Positions 32,991-41,420 of a stretch of DNA of 64,000 nt are shown in pieces. The DNA lies in NCBI RefSeq assembly GCF_000724625.1, contig NZ_CP007139.1, positions 1,426,001-1,490,000 of the forward strand, in the 5' to 3' direction. A program made the position numbers and the translations under genes. Below the pieces are notes generated by a model. The model had not been told where the DNA came from. It did no database searches and saw only the letters and a program-made list of their open reading frames with translations. Position 1 is the first letter of the stretch; each line of letters begins with the position of its first letter. The stretch comes from Fimbriimonas ginsengisoli Gsoil 348. Its GTDB lineage: Bacteria > Armatimonadota > Fimbriimonadia > Fimbriimonadales > Fimbriimonadaceae.

Positions 32991-33698
32991 TCATCGGCTG
33001 GGAGCCGATGCTACTTTTAGGGCGTTGCGGAGCTCGTCGCGGAAGCCGGAGACCGCTTGGACCTCCGCATCGCTGGGCGTAACTCGGCCCACCCCAAGGC
33101 GGAAGGCGCTCATTACGCCATGGCCGTTGTAATCGTCGGCCAAGCCGAGGAGGTGACCCAGTTCGTGCGTCATCACCCGGCCTGCTTCTACTCCGGAGAG
33201 GGTGTGGCCGTAGGCGTTATGCTTGATCTGGATTCCGCCCGAGATCTCATACCCCGCGCTTCGGTCGTCCCAGAAGAAGCGGCGGATGGCTCCGATCGCC
33301 CCCTGAACCTCGCCGCCTTCGGGCATTTTGCGAACGAATCTGACGGTAAGGTCTGCCTTCTCGCCAGGCGTCGTCATCACGAACGGCCGCTCACCGAGGG
33401 CGTTCGCCCAAATATCGAGGCTCTGCTGGATCCCCTGGCGATACTCGGCGGCGCGGCCGGCCGGAGCTGAGGAGGTATCAACCCCAATCCGTACCGCGCG
33501 GCGGAGTAGCAGCGAGTCGAGCTTTGCCTTCGCCTGCCGGGTCTGGCCGCTCTTCGCATTGGCCACCGCACTCTTGAACGTACTCACCGAATCGTCCGAA
33601 AGCATCGGCTTGAACGCTTGGGCGGATACCGCGATCCCCACCAGCGTGGCGACCGCCACGGCTCGGCTGATTCGGCGAAGAACGCCCGGGCGAGTCAT
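32991..33698 (-). CDS. Matrixin-like metalloprotease, HExxHxxGxxD type
   Basis: A 235-residue secreted metalloprotease. ATG 33698 (MTRPGVLRRISRAVAVA) gives a clean signal peptide ending near VSAQAF; an ATG at 33749 would add 17 residues and spoil it. The zinc site is HELGHLLGLADD, where the eleventh residue is Asp instead of the matrixin His, as in snapalysin-like enzymes. The motif FVRKMPEGGEVQGAIG fits the propeptide/catalytic beta sheet. A second family member lies at 44192. The 3' end of the gene carries the palindrome TCGGCTGGGAGCCGA. Confidence 0.8.
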   Translation of the reverse strand: MTRPGVLRRISRAVAVATLVGIAVSAQAFKPMLSDDSVSTFKSAVANAKSGQTRQAKAKLDSLLLRRAVRIGVDTSSAPAGRAAEYRQGIQQSLDIWANALGERPFVMTTPGEKADLTVRFVRKMPEGGEVQGAIGAIRRFFWDDRSAGYEISGGIQIKHNAYGHTLSGVEAGRVMTHELGHLLGLADDYNGHGVMSAFRLGVGRVTPSDAEVQAVSGFRDELRNALKVASAPSR

Positions 33699-33858
33699 AA
33701 GAAGGTCTACGCCCGTATTTTTACTGGCCTTGCACACAGTCGAGATCATGCTCTCTCAACCGCAATATCGATTGGGTTGGAAATGCGGCTCGGATTACTT
33801 CACATGGCCGGGATGGTCGTGCCAGCCACGGTGTGGAAGCCCGTGCCACCATCTCGTA

Positions 33859-34881
33859 ATGGTCACCGCAGAGTTTTGTCGCCGTATGCCGAAGGTCGAA
33901 TTGCACGTTCACCTCGAAGGCTCGATCCGCCCGGAAACGGTGCTCAAGCTCGCCCAAAGGCACGGGATTACTTTGCCGGCCGCCACTGCCGAAGGGCTGC
34001 GTGACTGGTATCGCTTCCGCGATTTCCCCCACTTCGTGGAGGTGTACGTAGCGGTCTCCAAGTGCATCAAGACCCCCGACGATATCGAGCTGATCGCCCG
34101 CGAGTTCCTTCAGGGTCAGGCCGAACAGAACGTCCTCCACAGCGAGGTGACCTACACCGCCTCCACGATCGAGAAGCATAACGGCATCGCCTGGCCAGAT
34201 CAGCACGCCGCCCTGAAGCGCGCCATCGAGTACGGAGAGCGGGAGCTTGGCGTCTCCATGGCGCTTATTCTCGACATCGTCCGCGGCGACCCCGCGGAGC
34301 GGGGATGTCAAGTCGCCGATTGGGCGATCGCCGCTCACGGAGACGGAGTTTGCGCTCTCGGAATCGCGGGCATCGAGGGGGCCGTTCCCGCCGATACGTA
34401 CGCGGACGCATTCCGCGCCGCCCACGAGGCGGGGTTGCCGGTCATTCCGCACGCCGGGGAGACGAAGGGGGCGCAGAGCGTGCGCGAGGCGCTCGATAAG
34501 ACCGGATGCGTCCGGATCGGGCACGGCGTCCGCTGCTTGGAAGATCCGGGGGTGGTACGCGCGCTCCGAGACCGTCAGATCCCTCTCGAAGTCTGTCCCT
34601 CCTCAAACGTTTGTCTGGGCGTGTTCCCCACCCTCGCCGAACACACCCTCCCCCGTCTTCTGGACGAAGGGCTCTACGTAACGATCAACTCGGACGACCC
34701 TCCGATGTTCGACACCACCGTCTCTAACGAATTCCACCGCTGCGCGGAGACGTTCGAGTTCGACGAAAACATCCTCTGGACCCTTTGCCTAAACGCCGCC
34801 CGCGCCTCCCTCTTACCAGAGGAAAAGAAACGTGAGCTAGTCGAAAGACTAAGAAACGGCTTCAACGCCAACACTTTATAG
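33859..34881 (+). CDS. add: Adenosine deaminase family protein
   Basis: A 340-residue metal-dependent deaminase turning adenosine to inosine (or a related nucleoside/base substrate) in purine salvage. Zinc ligands and motifs are in MPKVELHVHLEGSIRPET, the catalytic His-Gly-Glu region IPHAGETKGA, VRIGHGVRCLED and the Asp pair NSDDPPMF. The frame stays open upstream to 33328, but the ATG at 33859 with MVTAEFCRRMPKVELH is the family start. It ends in a perfect hairpin. Specificity (adenosine versus adenine) is not resolved. Confidence 0.93.
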   Translation: MVTAEFCRRMPKVELHVHLEGSIRPETVLKLAQRHGITLPAATAEGLRDWYRFRDFPHFVEVYVAVSKCIKTPDDIELIAREFLQGQAEQNVLHSEVTYTASTIEKHNGIAWPDQHAALKRAIEYGERELGVSMALILDIVRGDPAERGCQVADWAIAAHGDGVCALGIAGIEGAVPADTYADAFRAAHEAGLPVIPHAGETKGAQSVREALDKTGCVRIGHGVRCLEDPGVVRALRDRQIPLEVCPSSNVCLGVFPTLAEHTLPRLLDEGLYVTINSDDPPMFDTTVSNEFHRCAETFEFDENILWTLCLNAARASLLPEEKKRELVERLRNGFNANTL

Positions 34882-34910
34882 ACTGCGGTGACAGGTCACC
34901 GCAGTCTATA
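34877..34910. terminator. Perfect 16-bp hairpin over the add stop codon
   Basis: TATAGACTGCGGTGAC (34877-34892) pairs exactly with 34895-34910, with a 2-nt loop. It overlaps the add TAG stop (34879-34881). There is no T-run, so it may be a terminator of the non-canonical kind or a 3' mRNA-stability element. Confidence 0.6.
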
Positions 34911-34955
34911 TGGGCTTCATTGCTTAAAGAATTCTCCACTATTGCAAAGACACCC

Positions 34956-35014
34956 TTGTCAATCCTCCTTTGATCGTTTACAATAACCTTCACCAAGCTA
35001 TTAAGCTAAAGGTT
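34956..35014 (+). promoter_or_regulatory. Promoter and candidate operator of the GntR/LacI gene
   Basis: TTGTCA (34956-34961), 17 bp, TACAAT (34979-34984) is a strong sigma-70-type promoter, giving a leader of about 32 nt. AACCTT (34985-34990) and AAGGTT (35009-35014) flank an AGCTATTAAGCT core and form a dyad over the predicted transcript start, which is where an autorepressor would bind. Confidence 0.65.
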
Positions 35015-35022
35015 AATGCGCA

Positions 35023-36147
35023 ATGGGGCGAAATCAATGGGAGGCGATCGCGCAGGCGATCAAAGAGCAAATTGAGCGAGGCGAGCTCGCGGCCGGCAAT
35101 CGTGTCCGGTCTGAGTCCGAGATCGCCGAGCAGTACGGCGTCAGCCGGCCAACCGCTCACCGGGCCCTTCACGAGTTGCAACGCCAGGGTTTCCTCGTCC
35201 GCCAGCGAAGGTGGGGAACCGTGGTCGCTGACCGCAGCAAAGCCCAATCGGTCGCCTGCGGACGGGTCGCCTTCGTGGTCGACCGATTCGATCAATCGGT
35301 CAACTTTCCGCAAACCGACCTGATTCGTGGAATCCACGACGGCCTTGGAGAAGAGACCGATCTCGTCATCACCCAATGCGGCAGCGATCCTGAGCTGGAG
35401 GCGCGCCAGATCCGTAAGCTGGAAAAGAGCGCCGACGGCATTATCATCTGTCCCACCAGCGACCCACGCAACAATCCGTTGTTGCAGGGTCTCTTCGACC
35501 GCGGCTACCCCATCGTCGTTCTCGACCGTTTCCCGGAAGGGCTGCACGTCGACACCGTCGCGACCGACAACGACGGCGCCACCCTGCGGGCGATCCGCGC
35601 TCTTGAGGAACGTGGCCACCGCCGGATCGGCTTCTTCTCGTTCTACAAACCCGACTTCTCGTCGGTCGCGGAGCGGCACGCCGGATACGTCCGCGCGTTG
35701 GCGGAGGTTAATGTCAGCGAAGCCGACCTTTACACGAGATGGTTTCCTGCCACGTTGGAGTCGAATCCGGCGCACCTCGTCCAGATGGTTGCGGACGCGC
35801 TATTCGCCCTCACCCGCCAAGAGGACTCGATCACCGCTCTCTTCTGCGTGGAAGACAGCGTTGCCTCGGCGGTGCTGACCGCGGCCGACCGGCTCGGAAT
35901 CCCGATTCCGGACGGTCTCGAGCTCGCCACGTTCAACGATTGGCCTCCCATGATGCTCCGCTCCCCGTGGAGCGCCCACCGAATCGTGCAGCGCTCGCAC
36001 GAGATCGGGGCCGAGGCCGCAAAGCTTTTACTTGACCGCATCAAAAGCGGGCCGAGCGACCCCCGGGTCGTCCGCGTTCCCGCTGATTTCTTCGTCGCCG
36101 ATGCTGGAATGCAGCCAACGGCTCATTCCATGAAAACGAATTCCTAA
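35023..36147 (+). CDS. GntR-HTH / LacI-type sensor transcriptional regulator
   Basis: A 374-residue chimeric repressor. Residues about 1-75 form a GntR winged helix (QIERGELAAGNRVRSESEIAEQYGVSR, then HRALHELQRQGFLVRQ), and about 80-360 form a periplasmic-binding-protein-like sensor of LacI/GalR type (VAFVVDRFDQ, TDNDGATLRAIRALEERGHRRIGFF, FCVEDSVASAVL). AraR is the known example of this layout, binding a sugar. A promoter and dyad precede it. A pilin-like gene follows 27 bp later; the inducer is unknown but probably a sugar. Confidence 0.9.
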   Translation: MGRNQWEAIAQAIKEQIERGELAAGNRVRSESEIAEQYGVSRPTAHRALHELQRQGFLVRQRRWGTVVADRSKAQSVACGRVAFVVDRFDQSVNFPQTDLIRGIHDGLGEETDLVITQCGSDPELEARQIRKLEKSADGIIICPTSDPRNNPLLQGLFDRGYPIVVLDRFPEGLHVDTVATDNDGATLRAIRALEERGHRRIGFFSFYKPDFSSVAERHAGYVRALAEVNVSEADLYTRWFPATLESNPAHLVQMVADALFALTRQEDSITALFCVEDSVASAVLTAADRLGIPIPDGLELATFNDWPPMMLRSPWSAHRIVQRSHEIGAEAAKLLLDRIKSGPSDPRVVRVPADFFVADAGMQPTAHSMKTNS

Positions 36148-36174
36148 CGCAGACCAACGGAGGTTACGTAATCC

Positions 36175-37095
36175 ATGCACTCATCGAAGAGAAGGGCTTT
36201 TACGCTCATCGAACTCCTCGTCGTAATCGCGATCATCGCGATTCTCGCCGCCATTCTGTTCCCGGTTTTCGCCCAGGCCAAGGCCGCGGCGAAGCGGGTC
36301 TCGGATATGAGCAACGTCAAAAACATCACCCTTGGATTCCACATCTACTCGGGTGATACGGATGACTGCGCTCCCCCCATGTGGCAAGTCCAAGACTGGG
36401 GCCGGCCTCGCTACGAGCAGCGAATCTGGAAGGACAGCGTTCTTCCCTACATCAAGAACGGCGGCCGCTACCCTCAGCCGGGCGAACTGCCGTACAAAGA
36501 CAAGGGAGACGGAGGAATCTTCCAGTCGCCGCTCTTCACCGACGGCGCTTGGGCCAGCAATAACCTGCCGTCCGGCTCGTTCGGCGATGCGACCACCCGC
36601 TTCCCACGAGCCTACGTCGTCAATAACAGCGCCGGCGTTAACGAAGGAATGGGAAGCACGGAAGGGGACGGATCCGTCCACTGGTACACCGAGCAACGCA
36701 CCTTCTGGCCCAAGGTCGAGCCGATCAATGGAACGGTTCAAAACCAGGGCGGCAGCGGAAGCATGACGAGCTTGGAGAAGCCGGCCGACACGATCCTGCT
36801 CACTACGACCCGGGCTCCGTGGCCAAATGCCAAGTTCATTGAGGTCGCCTTTGAGTGCACTCAATATGGCGACGGTTGGGGCGGCACCGGCATGGCGTGC
36901 ATGCGCGGCGTCGGTAACGGGATGATCAACTTCGGGTTCTTCGACGGCCACGCCAAGGCGGTCAAGGCGAAGCAGGCGGTCGCAAACGACTACTTCGATG
37001 TGTTCAAGCCGGGGGCTCGGGTTGAGAGTCCGACCGACTTCGGCGGCCAGCAATGGACGCTGAACGAAATGAACAAGATCAAGGAGTGGAATTAG
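36175..37095 (+). CDS. Prepilin-type N-terminal domain protein (DUF1559-like)
   Basis: A 306-residue secreted protein with a type IV prepilin-like signal: basic [19 protein letters not shown] followed by [22 protein letters not shown], cleaved by a prepilin peptidase before the Phe. The mature part is soluble beta-rich and ends near [16 protein letters not shown], a DGH box common to this large family. A GGAGG ribosome site precedes the ATG at 36175. Such proteins are abundant in Armatimonadota and Planctomycetota and are often encoded beside glycan genes; their job is unknown. A small lipoprotein gene overlaps its stop. Confidence 0.9.
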   Translation: MHSSKRRAFTLIELLVVIAIIAILAAILFPVFAQAKAAAKRVSDMSNVKNITLGFHIYSGDTDDCAPPMWQVQDWGRPRYEQRIWKDSVLPYIKNGGRYPQPGELPYKDKGDGGIFQSPLFTDGAWASNNLPSGSFGDATTRFPRAYVVNNSAGVNEGMGSTEGDGSVHWYTEQRTFWPKVEPINGTVQNQGGSGSMTSLEKPADTILLTTTRAPWPNAKFIEVAFECTQYGDGWGGTGMACMRGVGNGMINFGFFDGHAKAVKAKQAVANDYFDVFKPGARVESPTDFGGQQWTLNEMNKIKEWN

Positions 37096-37298
37096 TGAAG
37101 CTAGGGATCCTCACGGTGGCACTCCTCGCGGTAGGTTGCGCTTCGGCGCCCCCGACGGTTGCGCCTCCCGGCAAGGATCCCCTGGCCGGGCTGACGCCCA
37201 CCCAGCAGATTGAGGCCCTTCGTAGCAACCAGCGCATGAACAGCATGGAACGCGAATCGAAGATCGCCGAGATCAAGAAAGCGAACGGGATACGGTAG
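37095..37298 (+). CDS. Small predicted lipoprotein
   Basis: A 67-residue protein starting at GTG 37095, one base into the pilin stop (TAGTG), so the two genes are coupled. The signal is MKLGILTVALLAVGC with a lipobox Cys15, then a Pro/Ala-rich spacer and a helical tail TPTQQIEALRSNQRMNS. No family recognised; a small outer-membrane-anchored helper of the pilin-like protein is possible. Confidence 0.7.
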   Translation: MKLGILTVALLAVGCASAPPTVAPPGKDPLAGLTPTQQIEALRSNQRMNSMERESKIAEIKKANGIR

Positions 37299-37303
37299 GC
37301 GAT

Positions 37304-37452
37304 GGGCGTTAGGGCGTTGGGCGCTACGGCGTTGGAAATAGGGTAATGCCCACAAGCTGCTAACGCCCAACGCCCAACGCCCAACGCCCAACGCCCAACG
37401 CCCAACGCCCAACGCCCAACGCCCAACGCCCAACGCCCAACGCCCAACGCCC
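37304..37452. repeat. AACGCCC heptamer array with inverted copies
   Basis: Thirteen perfect AACGCCC units occupy 37362-37452. GGGCGTT-type reverse units lie at 37304-37310, 37312-37318 and 37319-37325, 36 bp before the array, so it can fold back. It is the uninterrupted version of the array at 20299-21628. It lies between the lipoprotein and halogenase-like genes; no gene is visible in 37299-37474. Confidence 0.95.
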
Positions 37453-37474
37453 TAACGCCTTCCCCTCTTCAACC

Positions 37475-39172
37475 ATGCAAACCCATTCCTTCGACACCGT
37501 TGTCATTGGTGGAGGTCCTGCCGGCGCGACCGTGGGGACCTTGCTTCGCAAATATGCGCCCGACCACCGCGTTCTGATCCTCGAACGTGAGCGCTTTCCT
37601 CGCGACCATGTCGGCGAGAGCCAGCTTCCCGTCATCGGCGCGATTTTGGATGAGATGGGGGTTTGGGATCAGATCGAGGCCGCCGATTTTCCGATCAAGG
37701 TCGGCGCGACCTATCGCTGGGGTACGACCCCAGACCTTTGGCATTTTAATTTTCTAGCGCACGGCGAATTGCTCTCCGAACCGCGCCCCGCCAGATACCG
37801 GGGCCAGCGAGTTGCCACCGCATTCCAAGTTGACCGAAGCGTTTACGACGAGATCTTGATCAACCATGCCGAGCACCTTGGATGCGACGTTCGTCAAGAG
37901 CATCGGGTGCTGGAGGTGCGGCGGGAAGGGGACCGGGTAACCGGGCTGGTCGTGCAACCTGCGGATGGCGAGCCTTTCATCGCCGAGGGACGGCAGTATG
38001 TCGACGCCTCCGGTGGCTCCGGCATCCTTCGCCGGGCGATGGGAGTCGAAGTCGACTCGCCGACGACGTTACGCAATATCGCGATTTGGGATTATTGGCT
38101 CAATGCCGACTGGGCGGAAGAAATCGGCGTCGGCGGAACCCGTATCCAGGTGATGTCGCTCGGCTACGGATGGATCTGGTTCATCCCGCTCGGTCCCACT
38201 AGAACCAGCGTGGGGCTCGTGGTCCCCGCTTCGTACTACAAAGAGTCGGGCGAACGCCCGGCAGATCTGTACGCGCGGGCACTCGCCGAGGACCCCCGGA
38301 TTCGCGGCCTGATGCAGAACGCGGTCAGCCAAGACAAGTTGCAGACCACCAACGACTGGAGTTTCCTCGCCGATCAGATGGCGGGTGAGAATTGGTTCCT
38401 TGCCGGCGACTCGTGCGGCTTCGCCGATCCGATCCTCTCGGCTGGCATGACGCTCGCTCACGCCGGCGCCCGCGAGGTCGCCTACTCGATCCTCGAGTTC
38501 GATCGCGGCGAGTTGGATGCGAAGTGGATTCGAGACACGTACGACGACAACCAACGCCGCCGGATCGGGCAACATATCCGCTTCGCGGATTATTGGTATA
38601 GCGTCAACGCCCAGTTCGGGGACCTCAAATCGTTCACCAGCCAGATCGCCAAAGATGCCGGCCTCGACTTAACCCCGGACCAAGCGTTCCAGTGGCTCGG
38701 CACCGGCGGATTTGTGAACGATGGAAACCCGCAAGCGTCGATCGGTACCTTCTCCGTCGCTGCCGTTAAACAGATCTCACAGATCATGTCGGATGGAGAT
38801 GCCACTTGGCAGATCGCGAAGTACAACGAGCTTCGACTCGACCTCTCGGGGGCGACGATCGAGCCGTTTGCCACCTATGAGAACGGCCGGATCGTTCAAT
38901 CCAAGTCATACGTTCGTGGAACGAAGCGTCTTCCTCTGCTCGGGCCGTTCCGGCTCGCTTTCGCCGCGCTGCAGCGCGAGAAAGAGATGCCGCGGATCAT
39001 GGGCTACCTTCGCCAAAACGTCCCCGAGCTCGCTCTGCTCGAAGCACTCCAGGCGATGGAGGCGATGCTTGCCGAAGGGTGGATCAAGGGCAAATACGAT
39101 AAGAAGAAACCGCTTGGGCTTAACCTCGTGGTGGAGCCGGAGAGTCCCATGGTCGAGTTCGCCACGAGCTAA
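37475..39172 (+). CDS. Flavin-dependent halogenase-like FAD monooxygenase
   Basis: A 565-residue FAD protein of the tryptophan-halogenase-like superfamily. The FAD-binding VVIGGGPAGAT opens the protein, followed by FPRDHVGESQLP, the WxWxIP motif as WIWFIP (residues 233-238), and LAGDSCGFADPILSAGMTLA. WxWxIP is the hallmark that separates halogenases from ordinary monooxygenases, but related non-halogenating enzymes also keep it. No flavin reductase gene is adjacent. The substrate is unknown; it could be a lipid or a small metabolite. The C-terminal 130 residues form the usual helical extension. Confidence 0.85.
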   Translation: MQTHSFDTVVIGGGPAGATVGTLLRKYAPDHRVLILERERFPRDHVGESQLPVIGAILDEMGVWDQIEAADFPIKVGATYRWGTTPDLWHFNFLAHGELLSEPRPARYRGQRVATAFQVDRSVYDEILINHAEHLGCDVRQEHRVLEVRREGDRVTGLVVQPADGEPFIAEGRQYVDASGGSGILRRAMGVEVDSPTTLRNIAIWDYWLNADWAEEIGVGGTRIQVMSLGYGWIWFIPLGPTRTSVGLVVPASYYKESGERPADLYARALAEDPRIRGLMQNAVSQDKLQTTNDWSFLADQMAGENWFLAGDSCGFADPILSAGMTLAHAGAREVAYSILEFDRGELDAKWIRDTYDDNQRRRIGQHIRFADYWYSVNAQFGDLKSFTSQIAKDAGLDLTPDQAFQWLGTGGFVNDGNPQASIGTFSVAAVKQISQIMSDGDATWQIAKYNELRLDLSGATIEPFATYENGRIVQSKSYVRGTKRLPLLGPFRLAFAALQREKEMPRIMGYLRQNVPELALLEALQAMEAMLAEGWIKGKYDKKKPLGLNLVVEPESPMVEFATS

Positions 39173-39178
39173 GAAAGG

Positions 39179-40033
39179 CTACTTGTTGAGCATGTCGCGG
39201 AGGCGACGGCGTTGGGCGAGGGCTCGAAGCTTTTTGATCGCCTGCACCTCGATCTGGCGGACTCGCTCGCGGGAGAGCTTCATCTCCTTGGCGATGTCCT
39301 CCTGAAGCGGCGGCTCGGTGCCGTCCAGCCTAAAACGGAGGCGCATTACGCGCTGCTCGCGGTCGTTCAGCTCTAGCAGGATCCGCTGGAGCTCGTTGAT
39401 CATCTCCTGGCTGAGGACCAGCGATTCCGGATCGCCGTTCGTCGTGTCGCGGATCAGACCTCCGAGCGTCATACCGCCAGAGTCGCCGACCGTCATGTCA
39501 AGCGAAAGAAGCTCTTGGGAAGATTGAAGGAGTGTAAGCAGCTTCTTAGGGCTGATCCCCATCGCCATCGCGATCTGCTCCGGCGCGGGATCGTAGCCGA
39601 GCTCGCGGGCCAGGCGCATACGCTCCTTCTCGACCCTCCGAAGCGACTGCGACACGTGGGCGGGAAGGCGGATCGCCTTCGATTTGTTGTCGATCGCGCG
39701 TCCGATCGCTTGCCGGATCCAGTGGGTGGCGTAGGTGCTAAATCGAAACCCTTTTTCGGGATCGAATCGCTCAGCCGCCTGCATTAGGCCGATGGCGCCT
39801 TCTTGGATGAGGTCTTCGAGTGGGATGGCCCGGTTTCGATACGTCTTCGCGATATTGATCACGAGGCGCATGTTCGATTCGATAAGCCGCTGACGTGCGG
39901 GTTCGCTCCCCGCCTGCACCGCACGCGTGAGGGCAATTTCCTCTTCCGGGCTGAGGAGTGGGGCCTGAGTCAGTCGACTCAGGTAACTGGGGATGCCCTC
40001 ATCGTGTTCCGACATCTGCGGTTGTGCGCTCAT
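39179..40033 (-). CDS. RpoD-like group 2 sigma-70 factor
   Basis: A 284-residue sigma-70 family factor with regions 1.2 (PSYLSRLTQAPLLSPEEEIAL), 2 (RLVINIAKTYRNRAIPLEDLIQEG, then FSTYATHWIRQAIGRAI), 3 and 4 (LNDREQRVMRLRF and SRERVRQIEVQAIKKLRA). Region 1.1 is absent, so it is a RpoD/SigA-related group 2 factor rather than the full primary factor. Region 2 binds the -10 element and region 4 the -35. It is a single gene with a long leader; the promoter candidate is at 40166-40193. Confidence 0.94.
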   Translation of the reverse strand: MSAQPQMSEHDEGIPSYLSRLTQAPLLSPEEEIALTRAVQAGSEPARQRLIESNMRLVINIAKTYRNRAIPLEDLIQEGAIGLMQAAERFDPEKGFRFSTYATHWIRQAIGRAIDNKSKAIRLPAHVSQSLRRVEKERMRLARELGYDPAPEQIAMAMGISPKKLLTLLQSSQELLSLDMTVGDSGGMTLGGLIRDTTNGDPESLVLSQEMINELQRILLELNDREQRVMRLRFRLDGTEPPLQEDIAKEMKLSRERVRQIEVQAIKKLRALAQRRRLRDMLNK

Positions 40034-40165
40034 TCAAAGGGACGGTCTCCCAAGATTTCAATTTTTGCCCATGATCGCTCAAGCGTCCCCGTCCGCCTTA
40101 TCGCCTCAAGCGTGCATCGTTCATACGATCCGAGCAAGGCAAACAGTTCGACTTTTGAGGCAATT

Positions 40166-40193
40166 AGTCTACCGTATCTCTTTCTTGCGTCAA
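40166..40193 (-). promoter_or_regulatory. Candidate promoter of the sigma factor gene
   Basis: On the minus strand TTGACG (plus 40188-40193), 16 bp, TAGACT (plus 40166-40171). It would give a leader of roughly 120 nt before the ATG at 40033. Consensus match is moderate; no gene was seen in 40034-40299. Confidence 0.4.
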
Positions 40194-40299
40194 GAATATG
40201 CCGTCCTAGACCTTTTGATGCCGTTCACAGGCTACTAGGTTCCGAATCGGGACGTATGGGAGCGACGCTCGGCTGTAGAATAAGTTCGGCGGAGACGAA

Positions 40300-41265
40300 A
40301 TGAACGAACAGGCCTTCGTAGAGAAGCGCGAGCAAGATTGGCAGCGGCTGACCCGGCTGTGCGATGTTGCCGACGCCGGCGCCTCTCGCCTCACTGGAGC
40401 CGAAGTTCGCGAATTCGTGAAGCTTTACCGGCGAGTCTCTACCGACCTCGCGCTCGCCCGCACCTCCTCGACGAACAGCGTGCTCGTCGATTTTCTTAAC
40501 GACCTTGTGGGGCGGGCGTACGCCACCTTGTATCGAGAGCCGAGGCCGAGCGTGTTGAAGTCGATCGCCCTAGGCGTGGCGCTTGCCGCTCAAACCGTCC
40601 GCCGGCGAAAGTGGTTCGTGCTTACCAGCGCGGCGATATTCTTCGGTTCCGCCTTCTTCTCGTTCTTCCTTCTGAGCGCATTTCCCGATACTCGCGACGT
40701 GCTGATTCCACCCGGCGTGGAAAAGCTGTTCGGCGGCTGGAAGAAAGGAGAGTTCGAAGAGCGCTCCACCTCGACTTCGTTCATCATGACCGGGTTCTAC
40801 GCGAACAATAATCCACGAGTCGCGGTGATCGCGGGCGCGGTTGGGGCCGGAACGTTCGGCGTTGCCAGCGTCTACATGGTGTTCGAAAACGGCGCGATGC
40901 TCGGCTCGCTCGCGCACGAGGTCAACGAGGTTGGGAACCTCGATTTTCTCGTCTCTTCGGTGGCCCCCCACGGCGTTCCCGAGCTTAGCGGGGCGATCGT
41001 GGGAGGTTCGGCGGGGCTGTTGCTTGGCTGGGCCCTGATCAATCCTGGTCGCCGCTCCCGGAGCGCCGCACTGAAAGCGGTGGGGCGCGATGCGATTGTC
41101 CTCTTGGCTACCTCGGTCATCCTCATGTTCATCGCCGCCCCGATCGAAGGGTTTTTCAGCTTCAATCCCCGAGTCCCCGGCGCTGCCAAAGTTCTCGTCG
41201 CCGTCGTCAGCCTCGCCGCCTGGCTCGTCTTCTGGAGCCGGTACGGCCGAACGGCGGAGGAGTAA
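40300..41265 (+). CDS. Stage II sporulation M (SpoIIM) family membrane protein
   Basis: A 321-residue membrane protein of the SpoIIM superfamily. Residues 1-95 are soluble and helical; hydrophobic segments follow, including FVLTSAAIFFGSAFFSFFLL, GTFGVASVYMVFENGAML, LSGAIVGGSAGLLLGWALI and VILMFIAAPIEGFFSF. The polar loop SSVAPHGVPELSG with its conserved His/Glu is a family mark. In this group it is often encoded with RDD-domain proteins and does not imply sporulation. It is divergent from the sigma factor gene; no RDD gene is nearby. Confidence 0.88.
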   Translation: MNEQAFVEKREQDWQRLTRLCDVADAGASRLTGAEVREFVKLYRRVSTDLALARTSSTNSVLVDFLNDLVGRAYATLYREPRPSVLKSIALGVALAAQTVRRRKWFVLTSAAIFFGSAFFSFFLLSAFPDTRDVLIPPGVEKLFGGWKKGEFEERSTSTSFIMTGFYANNNPRVAVIAGAVGAGTFGVASVYMVFENGAMLGSLAHEVNEVGNLDFLVSSVAPHGVPELSGAIVGGSAGLLLGWALINPGRRSRSAALKAVGRDAIVLLATSVILMFIAAPIEGFFSFNPRVPGAAKVLVAVVSLAAWLVFWSRYGRTAEE

Positions 41266-41286
41266 GTTTTCGAGCAGCCCTTCCCC

Positions 41287-41397
41287 GCGGAGCGTTCGGA
41301 GCAGCGCTTCGCTTCAGAGCTTCCGGAGCGTGCGGAGCGAGGGAGATTTAAGGTAGCTCCTAACACTATCGAAGGCTCCGAACGCTCCGAACGCTCC
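41287..41397. repeat. GCTCCGAAC repeats in inverted order
   Basis: GCGGAGCGTTCGGAGC (41287-41302) is matched in reverse complement by GCTCCGAACGCTCCGA (41375-41390, 15 of 16), the latter within tandem GCTCCGAAC units. The spacer also contains GGAGCGTGCGGAGCG. It lies between SpoIIM and ribF with no gene; same short-repeat-plus-inverse layout as the heptamer loci. Confidence 0.7.
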
Positions 41398-41420
41398 CAC
41401 GAACACAGTAACCTCTTCGC

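Noticed and set aside
37360-37474. AACGCCC array considered as CRISPR or as a coding repeat
   Set aside because: Units are 7 bp with no spacers, and translated repeats (GRWALGV) arise only from the repeat itself.
40300-41265. SpoIIM considered as evidence for endospore formation
   Set aside because: The family is widespread in non-sporulating bacteria and no other sporulation genes occur here.
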